In this document: positions 50,389 to 58,877 of the stretch, in pieces
Position numbering within the stretch: position 1 is the first letter of the stretch
Layout: every line of letters starts with the position of its first letter
From: Planctomycetota bacterium
Lineage (GTDB): Bacteria > Planctomycetota > Uabimicrobiia > Uabimicrobiales > Uabimicrobiaceae
NCBI GenBank assembly: GCA_029260735.1
Contig: JAJDCR010000132.1
Span: 17,238-81,237 of the forward strand
Direction: 5' to 3'
DNA: 64,000 nt
Program-made: the position numbers and the translations under genes
The notes under the pieces: generated by a model
Databases searched by the model: none
Told to the model about the DNA's origin: nothing
The model's input: only the letters and a program-made list of their open reading frames with translations

Positions 50389-51464
50389 TACGCTCCTACT
50401 CCTTCCGTACTATATTGATTTACTTCCTTACCATTGTTACCAAACAGCTCTGCTTGAGCAGCATCCTTACTCTCTTTATTCTTGATGCTCTTGAAGTGGT
50501 TAGCGGCGACCTTACATTTCGCTGCAACTAGTGGATCGTTCGTCTTAGTCTCTAGAATGCGAAGGTATTGCCGGTATCCGTAAACCTTGCCGTCCTTGCT
50601 CTTCACTTTCTCTAGCTGTGGGATTTCGGCCCAGGTTAACTCTACTGCTGCTATTCCGTCGTGCTTGGTCAGCTTCCAAGGGAATTTCTCGGACATCCAA
50701 TCTAGATTACTGCTGAGTTCTTGCTCTAACTGCTCTGGGGTTTTCTCCGGAGAAGACGATTTTTTGCGGCGAGGTTGCTTGGTCGCGAGGTGAGTTGGCG
50801 TAGTTTTGTTTGGAGATTGTTGAGTATTCGTAGGAGCTTGCGTTGTTCTCGGTTTGGATTGCTGCTTTCCTTCAAACCGCTTCATCTCCTCGTAGCTTGC
50901 TATACTTGATGTGGCGTACCCCAAATTAGCCAACGCTCGGCCCATAGCATCCGTACTCGCTTTCTCAATCGTGGGTAGGTGGCTCCTGCACATCTCCTCG
51001 GCAAAGTCTTCCGCTATAACTCTGCCCTGGTCGTCGGAGATAGAGCACTTCACTATGATGCTTACGTCATCTCTGTGAATTATCTCTTTCGTTATCGACC
51101 ATGTAGGATGCTCTTCGCGGAACCTTAGTAAGCGATATGCTACTGTGCAGTAGTCTTTCCCCTTGAGGTTCATTATGTACTTGGCGTTCTTTAGCTCTTG
51201 CTCTGTCATTTCACTTACTTTTCTCGTTTTCATGGGTACTCTCTCCTCTTTTTTTTCTCGTGAATCGGGTTTTGCTTGTCTTCTTGCTCTTGTCGGAAAT
51301 CCCAGGTGGATCTCGCAACGAGCGTTGAGCTGCTCTTTTCGTTTCTTGCAGGATAGCCCGCATATCACGCCTTTCGTTGACACATACATACAAGTTGTTG
51401 CGTACCACTTGCGATAGGTCTTACTCGGGCGTAGCTTGCTGCAATCGACTATCGGGCAGCTCAT
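50388..51464 (-). CDS. Zinc-finger/single-strand annealing protein fusion
   Basis: 358 residues. Residues 1-77 are Cys-rich (CPIVDC, TTCMY, CGLSCKKR, ARCEIH), a probable zinc finger. From codon 78 (ATG at 51233, with GAGGAG upstream) a Rad52/Erf-like annealing protein begins: AKYIMNLKGKDYCTVAYRLLRF, VIAEDFAEEMC, IEKASTDAMGRALANLGYA. The C-terminus (AAQAELFGNNG) is flexible. Start 51464 is coupled to the upstream gene (ATGA), and 51233 may be used as well. Works in phage recombination. Confidence 0.7.
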   Translation of the reverse strand: MSCPIVDCSKLRPSKTYRKWYATTCMYVSTKGVICGLSCKKRKEQLNARCEIHLGFPTRARRQAKPDSREKKEERVPMKTRKVSEMTEQELKNAKYIMNLKGKDYCTVAYRLLRFREEHPTWSITKEIIHRDDVSIIVKCSISDDQGRVIAEDFAEEMCRSHLPTIEKASTDAMGRALANLGYATSSIASYEEMKRFEGKQQSKPRTTQAPTNTQQSPNKTTPTHLATKQPRRKKSSSPEKTPEQLEQELSSNLDWMSEKFPWKLTKHDGIAAVELTWAEIPQLEKVKSKDGKVYGYRQYLRILETKTNDPLVAAKCKVAANHFKSIKNKESKDAAQAELFGNNGKEVNQYSTEGVGA

Positions 51465-51661
51465 CGCAAGAACCTAAAGCAGTTCTCAGTACTTGCGGCT
51501 TTGTTCACTTCGTGGTAGATCCCTGCGAACTCGTTTTGCGCTTCTTCGCAGCCTAGCTTCGAGAATTCCACTATCTCGATTAGCAGGCGAAGGGTTTCCT
51601 TCGATCTTGCGTTGGGGGTTAGGGGAGAGAATTTTTTTTCTTGTGTGATTTGTTTGATCAT
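51461..51661 (-). CDS. Small helical protein, unknown
   Basis: 66 residues behind AAAGGAAA. Helical (KETLRLLIEIVEFSKLGCEEAQNE shortened: LRLLIEIVEFSKLG). Second gene of the early operon after the cro-like regulator. Confidence 0.55.
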   Translation of the reverse strand: MIKQITQEKKFSPLTPNARSKETLRLLIEIVEFSKLGCEEAQNEFAGIYHEVNKAASTENCFRFLR

Positions 51662-51727
51662 GGTATCATTTCCTTTATCGTTAAAGATTGAAAGCCGTGT
51701 ATCTCTTGTCCAGATGCGCGGCTTTTT

Positions 51728-51940
51728 TTATTTTCCAGAAAAAATTTCGATCATTCTTTCTGGTTTTATCAGTTTCAAACGGACTATTTTTTCAATATTT
51801 TCACCATTAGGCTTTGCCTTACCTGTAACCCAATGTGAAACTACATTGCTTCCGACATTCATTTTTTTGGCAAGGTCTTTTTGGGTTATTTTTCTACCCT
51901 GATTGTCAGGCTTAAGTATTTCTAGTATTAGTTCTCGCAT
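51728..51940 (-). CDS. Cro-like HTH regulator
   Basis: 70 residues behind GAGGTTAC. HTH ITQKDLAKKMNVGSNVVSHWVTG, then KPNGENIEKIVRLKLIKPE. Divergent from the cI-like gene at 52083; the HTH is similar to it (YLAKTIGVGNNLVSRWVKG), so both should read the same operators. Confidence 0.75.
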   Translation of the reverse strand: MRELILEILKPDNQGRKITQKDLAKKMNVGSNVVSHWVTGKAKPNGENIEKIVRLKLIKPERMIEIFSGK

Positions 51941-51968
51941 AGTAACCTCGCAAATGAGTTTAACCTAA

Positions 51969-52062
51969 AAATGGTAATATTTTTGCATTATAATGTAAAA
52001 ATATTACCATTTAAATGTTTTTTTTTGCAAAAAAATAGAATATGTTTTGCACTATAGTGCAA
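51969..52062. promoter_or_regulatory. Operator region of the divergent cro/cI-like switch
   Basis: A 44-bp palindrome (51969-52012) with a single mismatch pair and a perfect 16-bp palindrome (52047-52062) share the core TTGCAYTATARTGYAA. Each core contains a -10-like TATAAT or TATAGT, so binding would block the promoters of both divergent genes. Confidence 0.8.
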
Positions 52063-52082
52063 TATGGAATATAAAAAAAAGC

Positions 52083-52388
52083 ATGGAAGAAAATAAAATC
52101 GGAAAATCAATCCTTATAGGATTATCAAGACAAAAAATGACGCAAACCTATCTAGCAAAAACGATAGGAGTAGGAAATAATCTAGTATCAAGGTGGGTAA
52201 AGGGAGAAGCTACTCCTGGCGGAGATAAACTTTTAAAAATAATAGATCTCTTGAAAATACACGACATTGTTTTTCCTGATCTTAATCTTATGGATAACAA
52301 GAAAGCTACGAAGTCAGAAATTGAGTCTCTTTGGGAGAGAATGGATAGGATCGAAAAAGAGATGAGAGAAATAAGGCAAGAAAAATAA
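52083..52388 (+). CDS. cI-like repressor
   Basis: 101 residues from the ATG at 52083; the longer frame from 52047 would begin inside the operator. HTH MTQTYLAKTIGVGNNLVSRW, then a C-terminal coiled coil (IESLWERMDRIEKEMREIR) in place of a LexA-type peptidase domain, so induction by self-cleavage is not expected. First gene of a rightward operon with the STAS gene. Confidence 0.75.
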   Translation: MEENKIGKSILIGLSRQKMTQTYLAKTIGVGNNLVSRWVKGEATPGGDKLLKIIDLLKIHDIVFPDLNLMDNKKATKSEIESLWERMDRIEKEMREIRQEK

Positions 52389-52413
52389 GCTAATATCATG
52401 CAGAGGACAAAAT

Positions 52414-52764
52414 ATGGATGAATTACTTTTTCAATCGAAAGAAGGGAAACTAGCCAATGGCTCCTCTGTTGTTATTACAAAAATAAATGGTGATATTAAC
52501 GACAGAAATGTAAACCAGTTTAGTGATAAGCTACTAGACGTTTTAAACCAAAAAAACAGTAATTTCATCTTAATATTCCCAGAGAATAGCCACTTAGACG
52601 ATAGACCACTCGCAAGTTTTCTTTCTATTAGTCTTATGCTTCCTAACATCCGCAGTATAGGACTAGTCGGTTTATCAGAAAAAACTATTTATGATATGCG
52701 AAATTATCTAAGCAGATTCAAAATCTGCGACTCAGAAGAAGATGCGTTATTAAAAATAAACTAA
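52414..52764 (+). CDS. STAS-domain protein
   Basis: 116 residues. Strand-helix order and the NSNFILIFPENSHLDDRPLASFLSI segment fit a STAS/anti-anti-sigma-like domain (here the usual D-S phospho-site is replaced by DDRPLAS). It follows the repressor by 25 bases and could link the switch to a host signalling kinase. Family call by pattern. Confidence 0.6.
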   Translation: MDELLFQSKEGKLANGSSVVITKINGDINDRNVNQFSDKLLDVLNQKNSNFILIFPENSHLDDRPLASFLSISLMLPNIRSIGLVGLSEKTIYDMRNYLSRFKICDSEEDALLKIN

Positions 52765-52832
52765 CCCTAAGAAAATGTCTAATCCTGCTGCAACGCTTTC
52801 TCTCGAAAAGCAATCTCGCACAAAATGAAATA

Positions 52833-53279
52833 ATGCCTGGTAATACTAAAAAACTAATCAAAAAAATAACAACCGCTTTTAAAAATGCTCCACATCCTGG
52901 AAATGAGAATATAGCTTCTTGTGACTATGGAGATGGACAAATAACTAAATGGGCTTTTGAGGGGTTACTTTGGAAAGATGTTACACTTGAATTTATCATT
53001 TTTGAAAGACAAAAGAGTCCATTCTCTTTCATGACTCCATCTGCTATAAAATATTATTTACCTGCTTACATGATAGCTGTTTTAGTTGATACTGAGGAAG
53101 CAGATACTGCTTTTGATAACCTGCTGTATGTACTAGAAAATCCAAATGAAATATATAAATCCTTCTCTGAAAATCAAAAAAAAGTGATTAGAGAATTTTT
53201 AGAATATTTTATTCAAAACCCCTATGATTCTTTTTCTAAAAAAGATGCAGAAAAAGCGTTATGTTTTTGGGCTAAGTAA
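52833..53279 (+). CDS. DUF6714-like protein
   Basis: 148 residues. KKLIKKITTAFKNAPHPGNEN, then SPFSFMTPSAIKYYLPAYMIAVL and FSENQKKVIREFLEYF match the general pattern of DUF6714 proteins: Pro-rich start, YYLPAYM core, Q..AI..FL.Y end. Such genes occur in host accessory clusters. Function unknown. Confidence 0.65.
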   Translation: MPGNTKKLIKKITTAFKNAPHPGNENIASCDYGDGQITKWAFEGLLWKDVTLEFIIFERQKSPFSFMTPSAIKYYLPAYMIAVLVDTEEADTAFDNLLYVLENPNEIYKSFSENQKKVIREFLEYFIQNPYDSFSKKDAEKALCFWAK

Positions 53280-53335
53280 GACCTTTTCTGTGTGGGACTA
53301 GAAAGATGCTTACAAAGAGGGAAAGGATTATTTTG

Positions 53336-54718
53336 ATGGAAAAAGCTAAATTGTGGTCAACGAAGAACAAAATTGTTCGCCGCACTTACAAATTAGTGAT
53401 CTGTCTTATTGTTTTGATATTTATATTATTTCAATGTTCCGAGTATTTAGTTTCAAAACAAGCTTCAAAACAATATGTCATCCTAAATGACCTTAGTAAT
53501 AAAATAGAGAAAAGAGTTTTGGCATTCAAAACATTGTTAGAGTATGGCAAAAAAACATTTCCAAAATTGAATCTCAAAGGAGCTGATCTACAATATACAA
53601 ACCGTAGAACCCGTTTGCGAAAAGTCGACCTGCAATACGCCAAACTACAAGGGGCTAACCTGGAAAGATCCTACCTGGAGGCAGCCAAGCTAAATAGAGC
53701 AAATCTGGAAAAAGCTAACCTACAAAGAGCCTACCTCAAGGGAGCCGACCTGCAAAATACCAAACTACAAGAGGCCGACCTGCGAATATGGCTAGAAGAC
53801 GTCAATCTACAGGGAGCCAACCTGGAAGGTGCCAACATGCTAAGCTCCTACGTTACTATTGAGCAAATACTTTCTTGCAAAATAATCAAAGATGTAAAAG
53901 GTCTTCCTATACCTCTCATGATAGAAATCAGAGAAAAAAATCCACAGTTAATGAGTTGGTGGACTCCTAATGATAACACTTTACACTTAGAAGGCCCTTA
54001 TTTCCAAGAAGCTAACCTCCAAGGTGTCCATCTACAAAGTGCTGACCTACAAAGAGCCAACCTACAAGGTGCCAATCTTCAAGGTGTCTTTCTAAGTGTA
54101 GCTTACTTGCAAGAAGCTTACTTGCAAGGTGCCAATCTCCAAGGAACCTACCTGAATGGAACCGACTTGCAAGAAGCTAACCTCCAAGGTGCCAATCTTC
54201 AAGGTGCCCACTTACGATTCGCCAATCTACAAGGTGCCAATCTACAAGGTGCCAATCTACAAGATGCTGGCCTACGAGACACTAACTTGCAAGGTGCCAA
54301 TCTCCAAGGTGCCGACCTCCAAGGTGCCAACCTGCTAGGCACTCCAATTACTGCTGAACAAACACTTTCTTGCAAAATAATCAAGGATGTAAGAGGTCTT
54401 TCTATACCTCTCATGATAAAAGTCAGAGAAAAAAATCCAGAGCTAATGAGTTGGTGGCATGAGGGTATGGTCAAAGAAACCGACGATGACTACAAGTGGA
54501 CAGGCCGATGGATAGAACCAATTCGAGCAAAATTTATTACGCCAAAACAAATCTCAGAACGCAAAGATATCCAAGAAATCAAATACCTCTCAAAAAAATT
54601 TCTCGCCCAAGTAAAAGAACTCAATCCAGAATCAATGAATTGGTGGCATGAAGATATGGTCAAAGAAACCAACGATAACGACAAGTGGACAGGCCGATGG
54701 ATAGAGCCAACCAAATAG
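53336..54718 (+). CDS. Pentapeptide-repeat protein with N-terminal membrane anchor
   Basis: 460 residues from the ATG at 53336 (AAAGGA upstream; an earlier ATG at 53306 has no RBS). A membrane segment (LVICLIVLIFILFQCSEYL), then two blocks of pentapeptide repeats (A(N/D)LQG) separated by a module QILSCKIIKDVKGLPIPL...LMSWW, repeated twice. The C-terminal domain ends (HEDMVKET, WTGRWIEP) as in its relatives. Followed by a repeated intergenic unit. Confidence 0.85.
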   Translation: MEKAKLWSTKNKIVRRTYKLVICLIVLIFILFQCSEYLVSKQASKQYVILNDLSNKIEKRVLAFKTLLEYGKKTFPKLNLKGADLQYTNRRTRLRKVDLQYAKLQGANLERSYLEAAKLNRANLEKANLQRAYLKGADLQNTKLQEADLRIWLEDVNLQGANLEGANMLSSYVTIEQILSCKIIKDVKGLPIPLMIEIREKNPQLMSWWTPNDNTLHLEGPYFQEANLQGVHLQSADLQRANLQGANLQGVFLSVAYLQEAYLQGANLQGTYLNGTDLQEANLQGANLQGAHLRFANLQGANLQGANLQDAGLRDTNLQGANLQGADLQGANLLGTPITAEQTLSCKIIKDVRGLSIPLMIKVREKNPELMSWWHEGMVKETDDDYKWTGRWIEPIRAKFITPKQISERKDIQEIKYLSKKFLAQVKELNPESMNWWHEDMVKETNDNDKWTGRWIEPTK

Positions 54719-54719
54719 C

Positions 54720-54976
54720 TTGACAAAATAAAAAAAGCCGTATAAAATTGAGAAATAACGAACCTCTAAGAGAGTTTGTTTTGTTCTTTGTAGCCCTGTG
54801 AGTCGCCAAACTATCCAGGGCTACTACTTTCTACATAACACACCTCATTCCTATCAAGACTCACGCAATCTCTCTCCGAAGAAACCAAAGCTCACACCAA
54901 ACTCATCGCGTATCTTTAGCAACATCACTACACTCGGCAACCTCTCACCGCTCTCCCAATGGCTCACCGTCCTTTG
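54720..54976. repeat. Repeated promoter/hairpin/HTH unit, copy 1
   Basis: About 257 bases nearly identical to 56613-56870. Contains TTGACA (54720) 17 bases from TAAAAT, the CTCT...AGAG hairpin and TAGCCCTG...CAGGGCTA inverted repeat, then the 3' part of an HTH gene on the minus strand. A product of duplication of the pentapeptide gene with its downstream region. Confidence 0.8.
54854..54976 (-). pseudogene. Truncated copy of XRE regulator
   Basis: Reading leftward gives SHWESGERLPSVVMLLKIRD and EFGVSFGFFGERLRES, the C-terminal half of the intact regulator at 56755. The HTH N-terminus is missing; upstream sequence diverges. Dead copy. Confidence 0.75.
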
Positions 54977-55105
54977 ACTTACTACAAGTAGCGATATGAT
55001 TAAGCAAGATCGTGCTAGCAAGGACTAGATAGCTTTGATATGCTATTATGTGATGGGACAGGAGAGAGGCTTGGATCGAAAATATTTATTTTTTGGGATG
55101 GTACT

Positions 55106-56611
55106 ATGGCCAACAAAGAACAGTTAAAAAGACTAATTGATTCTGCAGAAGAAAATAACAAATGCAAATCTTGGAATGAATGGCGAGAAAAAAATCCAGG
55201 GATCGAAGTTAATCTAAAAGGAGCTAAATTAAACCTCATAAATGCTCTACTACGAAATGCTGATCTACAAGGAGCCAACCAAGGAATCATCCTGGAAAAT
55301 GCCAACCTGGAAAATGCCAACCTAGCAGGGGCCAAACTGCAAAATGCCAACCTGGAAAATGCCAACCTGGAAAATGCCAACCTAGCAGTGGCCAACCTGC
55401 AAAATGCCAACCTGCAAAATGCCAATCTTACTAATGCTGAACTTTTTAGTGCCGAACTTTTTAGTGCCGACCTCCATGGAGCCAACCTGCAAAATGCTTA
55501 CCTGGGAAACACCAATTTGCAAGATGCCAACCTGCAAGATACCAACCTACAAAATGTCAACCTGGAAAATGCCAACCTAGCAGGGGCCAACCTACAAAAT
55601 GTCAACCTGCAAGATGCCTACCTGCGATACGCTGATCTGCAACGAGTCAACCTGCATGGAGCCTGCCTGCTAAATGCTTACCTGGAGGGAGTCGACCTAC
55701 AAGGAGTGGAACTGCAAAGAGCCAACCTACAAGGCGCCTGCCTGCTAGATACCCAAATTACTAATGAACAAATACTTTCTTGCGAAAAAATTGAAGCCAT
55801 AAAAGGACTTTTGATTCCTATTATGATAGAAATAAGAGAAAAAAAACCAGATTTAATGAGTTGGTGGAAGCCAGATAACAACACTTTGGAACTACAAGGG
55901 CCTTATCTGGAAGGAGCCAACCTGCAAGGAGCCGACCTGCAATACATCAATCTGGAAGGAGCCAACCTGCAAGGAGCCGACCTGCAAGGAGCCAACCTGC
56001 TAGAAACAAAGGTTACTACAGAGCAAATACTCAATTGCAAAGAAATTAAGAACATAAAAGGTCTTTCCATTCCTCTAATGATAGAAGTAAAAGAAAAGAA
56101 ACCGAGCTTAATGAATTGGTGGACTCCTAGTGAAACAACTTTAAAATTAAAAGGTCCTTACCTTCAAGGAGCCGAACTTTTTAGTGCCTACCTGGAAAAC
56201 ACCAACTTGGCAGGAGCTAACCTGGAAGGAGCTAACCTGGAAGGAGCCTACCTGGAAAACACCAACTTGGCAGGAGCTAACCTGGAAGGAGCCAACCTGC
56301 AATTCGCCAACCTGCAATACGCCAATCTGGAAGGAGCCAACTTGCAAGGAGCCGACCTGCAATACGCCAAACTGCAAAGAACCTACCTGCTAGAAGTGAA
56401 AAATCTCACACCAAAACAGATCTCACAATGTAGAAATATTGAAGGAGTTCGCTACCTATCAAAAGAATTCTTCCTCGAAGTAAAGCAGCTCAATCCAAAG
56501 TTAGCGAAATGGTGGAAAGAAGAGATGATCAAAGAGATCGACAAAGAAAATATTCCGTCATATATCGACGAAAAAGGCTGGACAGGTCACTGGATCGAGC
56601 CCATCAAATAG
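55106..56611 (+). CDS. Pentapeptide-repeat protein, cytosolic
   Basis: 501 residues from ATG 55106; the longer frame from 55040 has no ribosome site and the 57528 protein starts with the same MANxxQLKRL. N-terminal helix (KRLIDSAEENNKCKSWNEW), about 70 pentapeptides in three blocks, two interspersed QILxCKxIxxIKGL...LMSWW modules, and the C-terminal QISQCRNIEGVRYLSKEF...WTGHWIEP domain. No membrane segment. Confidence 0.88.
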   Translation: MANKEQLKRLIDSAEENNKCKSWNEWREKNPGIEVNLKGAKLNLINALLRNADLQGANQGIILENANLENANLAGAKLQNANLENANLENANLAVANLQNANLQNANLTNAELFSAELFSADLHGANLQNAYLGNTNLQDANLQDTNLQNVNLENANLAGANLQNVNLQDAYLRYADLQRVNLHGACLLNAYLEGVDLQGVELQRANLQGACLLDTQITNEQILSCEKIEAIKGLLIPIMIEIREKKPDLMSWWKPDNNTLELQGPYLEGANLQGADLQYINLEGANLQGADLQGANLLETKVTTEQILNCKEIKNIKGLSIPLMIEVKEKKPSLMNWWTPSETTLKLKGPYLQGAELFSAYLENTNLAGANLEGANLEGAYLENTNLAGANLEGANLQFANLQYANLEGANLQGADLQYAKLQRTYLLEVKNLTPKQISQCRNIEGVRYLSKEFFLEVKQLNPKLAKWWKEEMIKEIDKENIPSYIDEKGWTGHWIEPIK

Positions 56612-56612
56612 C

Positions 56613-56754
56613 TTGACAAAAGAAAAAAAGCCGTATAAAATTGAGAAATAACGAACCTCTCAAGAGAGTTTGTTTTGTTCTTTGTAGCCCTGTGAGTCGC
56701 CAAACTATCCAGGGCTACCACCAATTAATTTCTACATCACACACCTCCTTTCTA
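56613..56754 (+). ncRNA. Candidate small RNA between promoter and terminator-like hairpin
   Basis: TTGACA (56613-56618) and TAAAAT at 17 bases, then CTCTC-AA-GAGAG (56657-56668) followed by TTTGTTTTGTTCTTT, which looks like a rho-independent terminator. A second inverted repeat TAGCCCTG/CAGGGCTA follows. Also in copy 1 (54720). It could equally be the terminator of the pentapeptide gene. Confidence 0.35.
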
Positions 56755-56964
56755 TCAAGACTCACGCAATCTCCTCTCTCCGAAGAAACCAAAGCTCACA
56801 CCAAACTCATCGCGTATCTTTAGCAACATCACTACACTCGGCAAGCTCTCACCGCCCTCCCAATGGCTCACGGTCCTTTGGCTTACTCCTAGACGCACAG
56901 CGAATTCCTGTTGCGTGATCTCACAGCTTTTTCTGATGAACTTGATTCTTTCACCGATATTCAT
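56755..56964 (-). CDS. XRE-family regulator
   Basis: 69 residues. HTH ITQQEFAVRLGVSQRTVSHWE with a short C-terminal helix. Its coding DNA is duplicated in truncated form at 54854. Divergent from the regulator at 57108; the region between (56965-57107) is AT-rich with TATAAT at 57070. Confidence 0.8.
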   Translation of the reverse strand: MNIGERIKFIRKSCEITQQEFAVRLGVSQRTVSHWEGGESLPSVVMLLKIRDEFGVSFGFFGERRLRES

Positions 56965-57107
56965 AAAGACATCCTTAGCATAATTAAGGTGTAATTATCC
57001 CTCAAAAAGATAATATAGTATTATAAATATTAAAATGCAATATAAAAAACTTTTCTAGTGTTTTTTTGGTATAATAACGTCATTAAACTCACAAACAAGG
57101 GGAACCA

Positions 57108-57374
57108 ATGACAATCCATGACGATAAAGTAAAAGAATACGCGGAAATACTAGGTCACCGCGTCAATATGCTCAGAATAACGAATAAAATGACTCAGCAA
57201 GAATTAGCTGACAAGCTCGGTTGCAAGCAGAACGCTATATCGAAAGTCGAGTCCGGCCAGAACATGGCCACTACTAAGATGATCATTCAGCTATGTGACC
57301 TGTTCGGCGTTGAGTTCTCGTTCTTTGATCCGACCAGTGATTTATTTGAGCAATATCGGGCTAAGAAAACTTAG
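57108..57374 (+). CDS. XRE-family regulator
   Basis: 88 residues behind AAGGGGAACC. HTH MTQQELADKLGCKQNAISKVES, then MIIQLCDLFGVEFSFFDP. The C-terminal FGVEFSFFD resembles the FGVSFGFFG of the divergent regulator. Probably controls the pentapeptide gene at 57528 or its neighbour. Confidence 0.82.
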   Translation: MTIHDDKVKEYAEILGHRVNMLRITNKMTQQELADKLGCKQNAISKVESGQNMATTKMIIQLCDLFGVEFSFFDPTSDLFEQYRAKKT

Positions 57375-57527
57375 TTTTCCTTTATCTACTTTTTATTATA
57401 TGTGGTGCTTGGACAGAATAGGCTAATCTGGGGATATTTTTTTCAATTCTTGGTCATTATGGTGGGAAGTAATACTGGTGATTACATGCTAAAGAGCTAT
57501 GCTCTACTGGGTTTATAGGGGTGTGCT

Positions 57528-58391
57528 ATGGCTAACGAAAAACAATTAAAACGGTTGCTTTATTATATGGTAGAAAATAATGGCTACAAAACTTGGAATG
57601 AATGGCGAACAGAAAATTTAGATACCAAAATAGATTTGTCAGAAGCCAACTTGGAAGACGCAACCCTACAGGGAATCAACCTGGAAAACGCCAACCTACA
57701 AGGGGCCTTTTTGTTAGGGGCTAACCTGGAAAACACCAACCTGCAAGGGGTAAACCTGAGAGGAGTAAATCTACAGCAAGCCTATCTAGTAGGAGCCAAC
57801 CTGGAAAACGCCAACCTGCAAAACGCCAACTTGCAATATGCCTTTATGCCAAAAAACAACCTGAAAGGAGCCGAACTGCAAAACGCCAACCTGCAACAAG
57901 TCAACCTGCAAGACGCCGACTTGCAGGGAGCAAATTTGCAATATGCCAAACTGACATGCGCCAAACTGGGAGGAGCAAACTTGCAACAAGCTAAACTACA
58001 AGAAGCTGAACTGCAATATGCCAAACTGACATGCGCCAACCTGGAAAGAGCAAACCTAGAAGGAGCTCATCTATATCGAGCCTACCTGATAGGTGGCAAC
58101 TTAAGAGGTGCCAACTTAGAAGGAGCTTACCTTGCTAGTGTAAAAAACTTGGAACCTTACCAAGTAGCAAAGTGTAAAAATATCACAGGAGTTAAGTACC
58201 TATCAGCTGAATTTCTCACTAAAGTAAAACAATTAAAACCTGATTTAGTAACTCGGTGGAACGAAAACACGATTTTAGTAACTTGGTGGCACGAAAACAT
58301 GATTAAGGAAATCGGTTACAGAGGAAAGTGGACAGGCAACTGGATCGAAGAGAAACCGAAAAGACGCTCCTTGTGGGGAATATCAATTTAG
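57528..58391 (+). CDS. Pentapeptide-repeat protein
   Basis: 287 residues. N-terminus MANEKQLKRLLYYMVENNG and KTWNEWR as in 55106; about 33 pentapeptides (residues 38-200); C-terminal VAKCKNITGVKYLSAEFLTK, MIKEIG and WTGNWIE domain. Shortest and simplest of the four, without interspersed modules. Confidence 0.87.
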   Translation: MANEKQLKRLLYYMVENNGYKTWNEWRTENLDTKIDLSEANLEDATLQGINLENANLQGAFLLGANLENTNLQGVNLRGVNLQQAYLVGANLENANLQNANLQYAFMPKNNLKGAELQNANLQQVNLQDADLQGANLQYAKLTCAKLGGANLQQAKLQEAELQYAKLTCANLERANLEGAHLYRAYLIGGNLRGANLEGAYLASVKNLEPYQVAKCKNITGVKYLSAEFLTKVKQLKPDLVTRWNENTILVTWWHENMIKEIGYRGKWTGNWIEEKPKRRSLWGISI

Positions 58392-58431
58392 TTACTCAAA
58401 AAAATTGTAACTTAGCTTAGGCAGGATAATC

Positions 58432-58875
58432 ATGACAGCACAAATACCGCATTCAATTGAAAATCAATGTGATAAAGTAGATTTTGGTAATCTTAGACTC
58501 TATTCCGTTATGATTGAACCTTGGCACCCAGAATATGGCCCTAGTAAAAAATATCCATTCCAAAGTGTTCCAGATAAATCAAAACGTAAAATTTCAAGAC
58601 GTCTTTATGCTGGAAATACTTGTCACTATGTATTAACTCCAAATGGTGAACTGTATTTAGAAAAATTTGAGTACCCTCTTAATGCAGATGTAACTCCTGA
58701 CACAGTTAACGAGAAACTCATTGGAGACTTCTGGCTAATTTTTAGAGTAAGTTTTGAGTATGATGATATATATGTTCCCTTTGTTAACGGACTCATTGTA
58801 TCTGACCGTAGCCAATGGAAAACGGAAGCAGACCTTATTAAACCAAATTTTGATGAAACAGAGCCAGGAGTCTAG
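58432..58875 (+). CDS. GELYLEK-family protein 1 (unrecognised family)
   Basis: 147 residues. One of five paralogues (58432, 58878, 62224, 62646, 63155) with the shared order: ENQCDKVDFG start, GELYLEK, DTVNEKLIGDFWLIFR, YVPFVNG, SDRSQWK. Predicted beta-rich, soluble. No known family. It may be an immunity or binding protein linked to the nuclease at 61251. Confidence 0.6.
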   Translation: MTAQIPHSIENQCDKVDFGNLRLYSVMIEPWHPEYGPSKKYPFQSVPDKSKRKISRRLYAGNTCHYVLTPNGELYLEKFEYPLNADVTPDTVNEKLIGDFWLIFRVSFEYDDIYVPFVNGLIVSDRSQWKTEADLIKPNFDETEPGV

Positions 58876-58877
58876 CC

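Noticed and set aside
52047..52082. Upstream TTG start for the cI-like repressor
   Set aside because: It would start inside the palindromic operator; the ATG at 52083 matches the length of similar regulators.
53431..56393. Minus- and plus-strand repeat ORFs within pentapeptide genes
   Set aside because: Periodic repeats keep several frames open; the A(D/N)LxG frames are the real ones.
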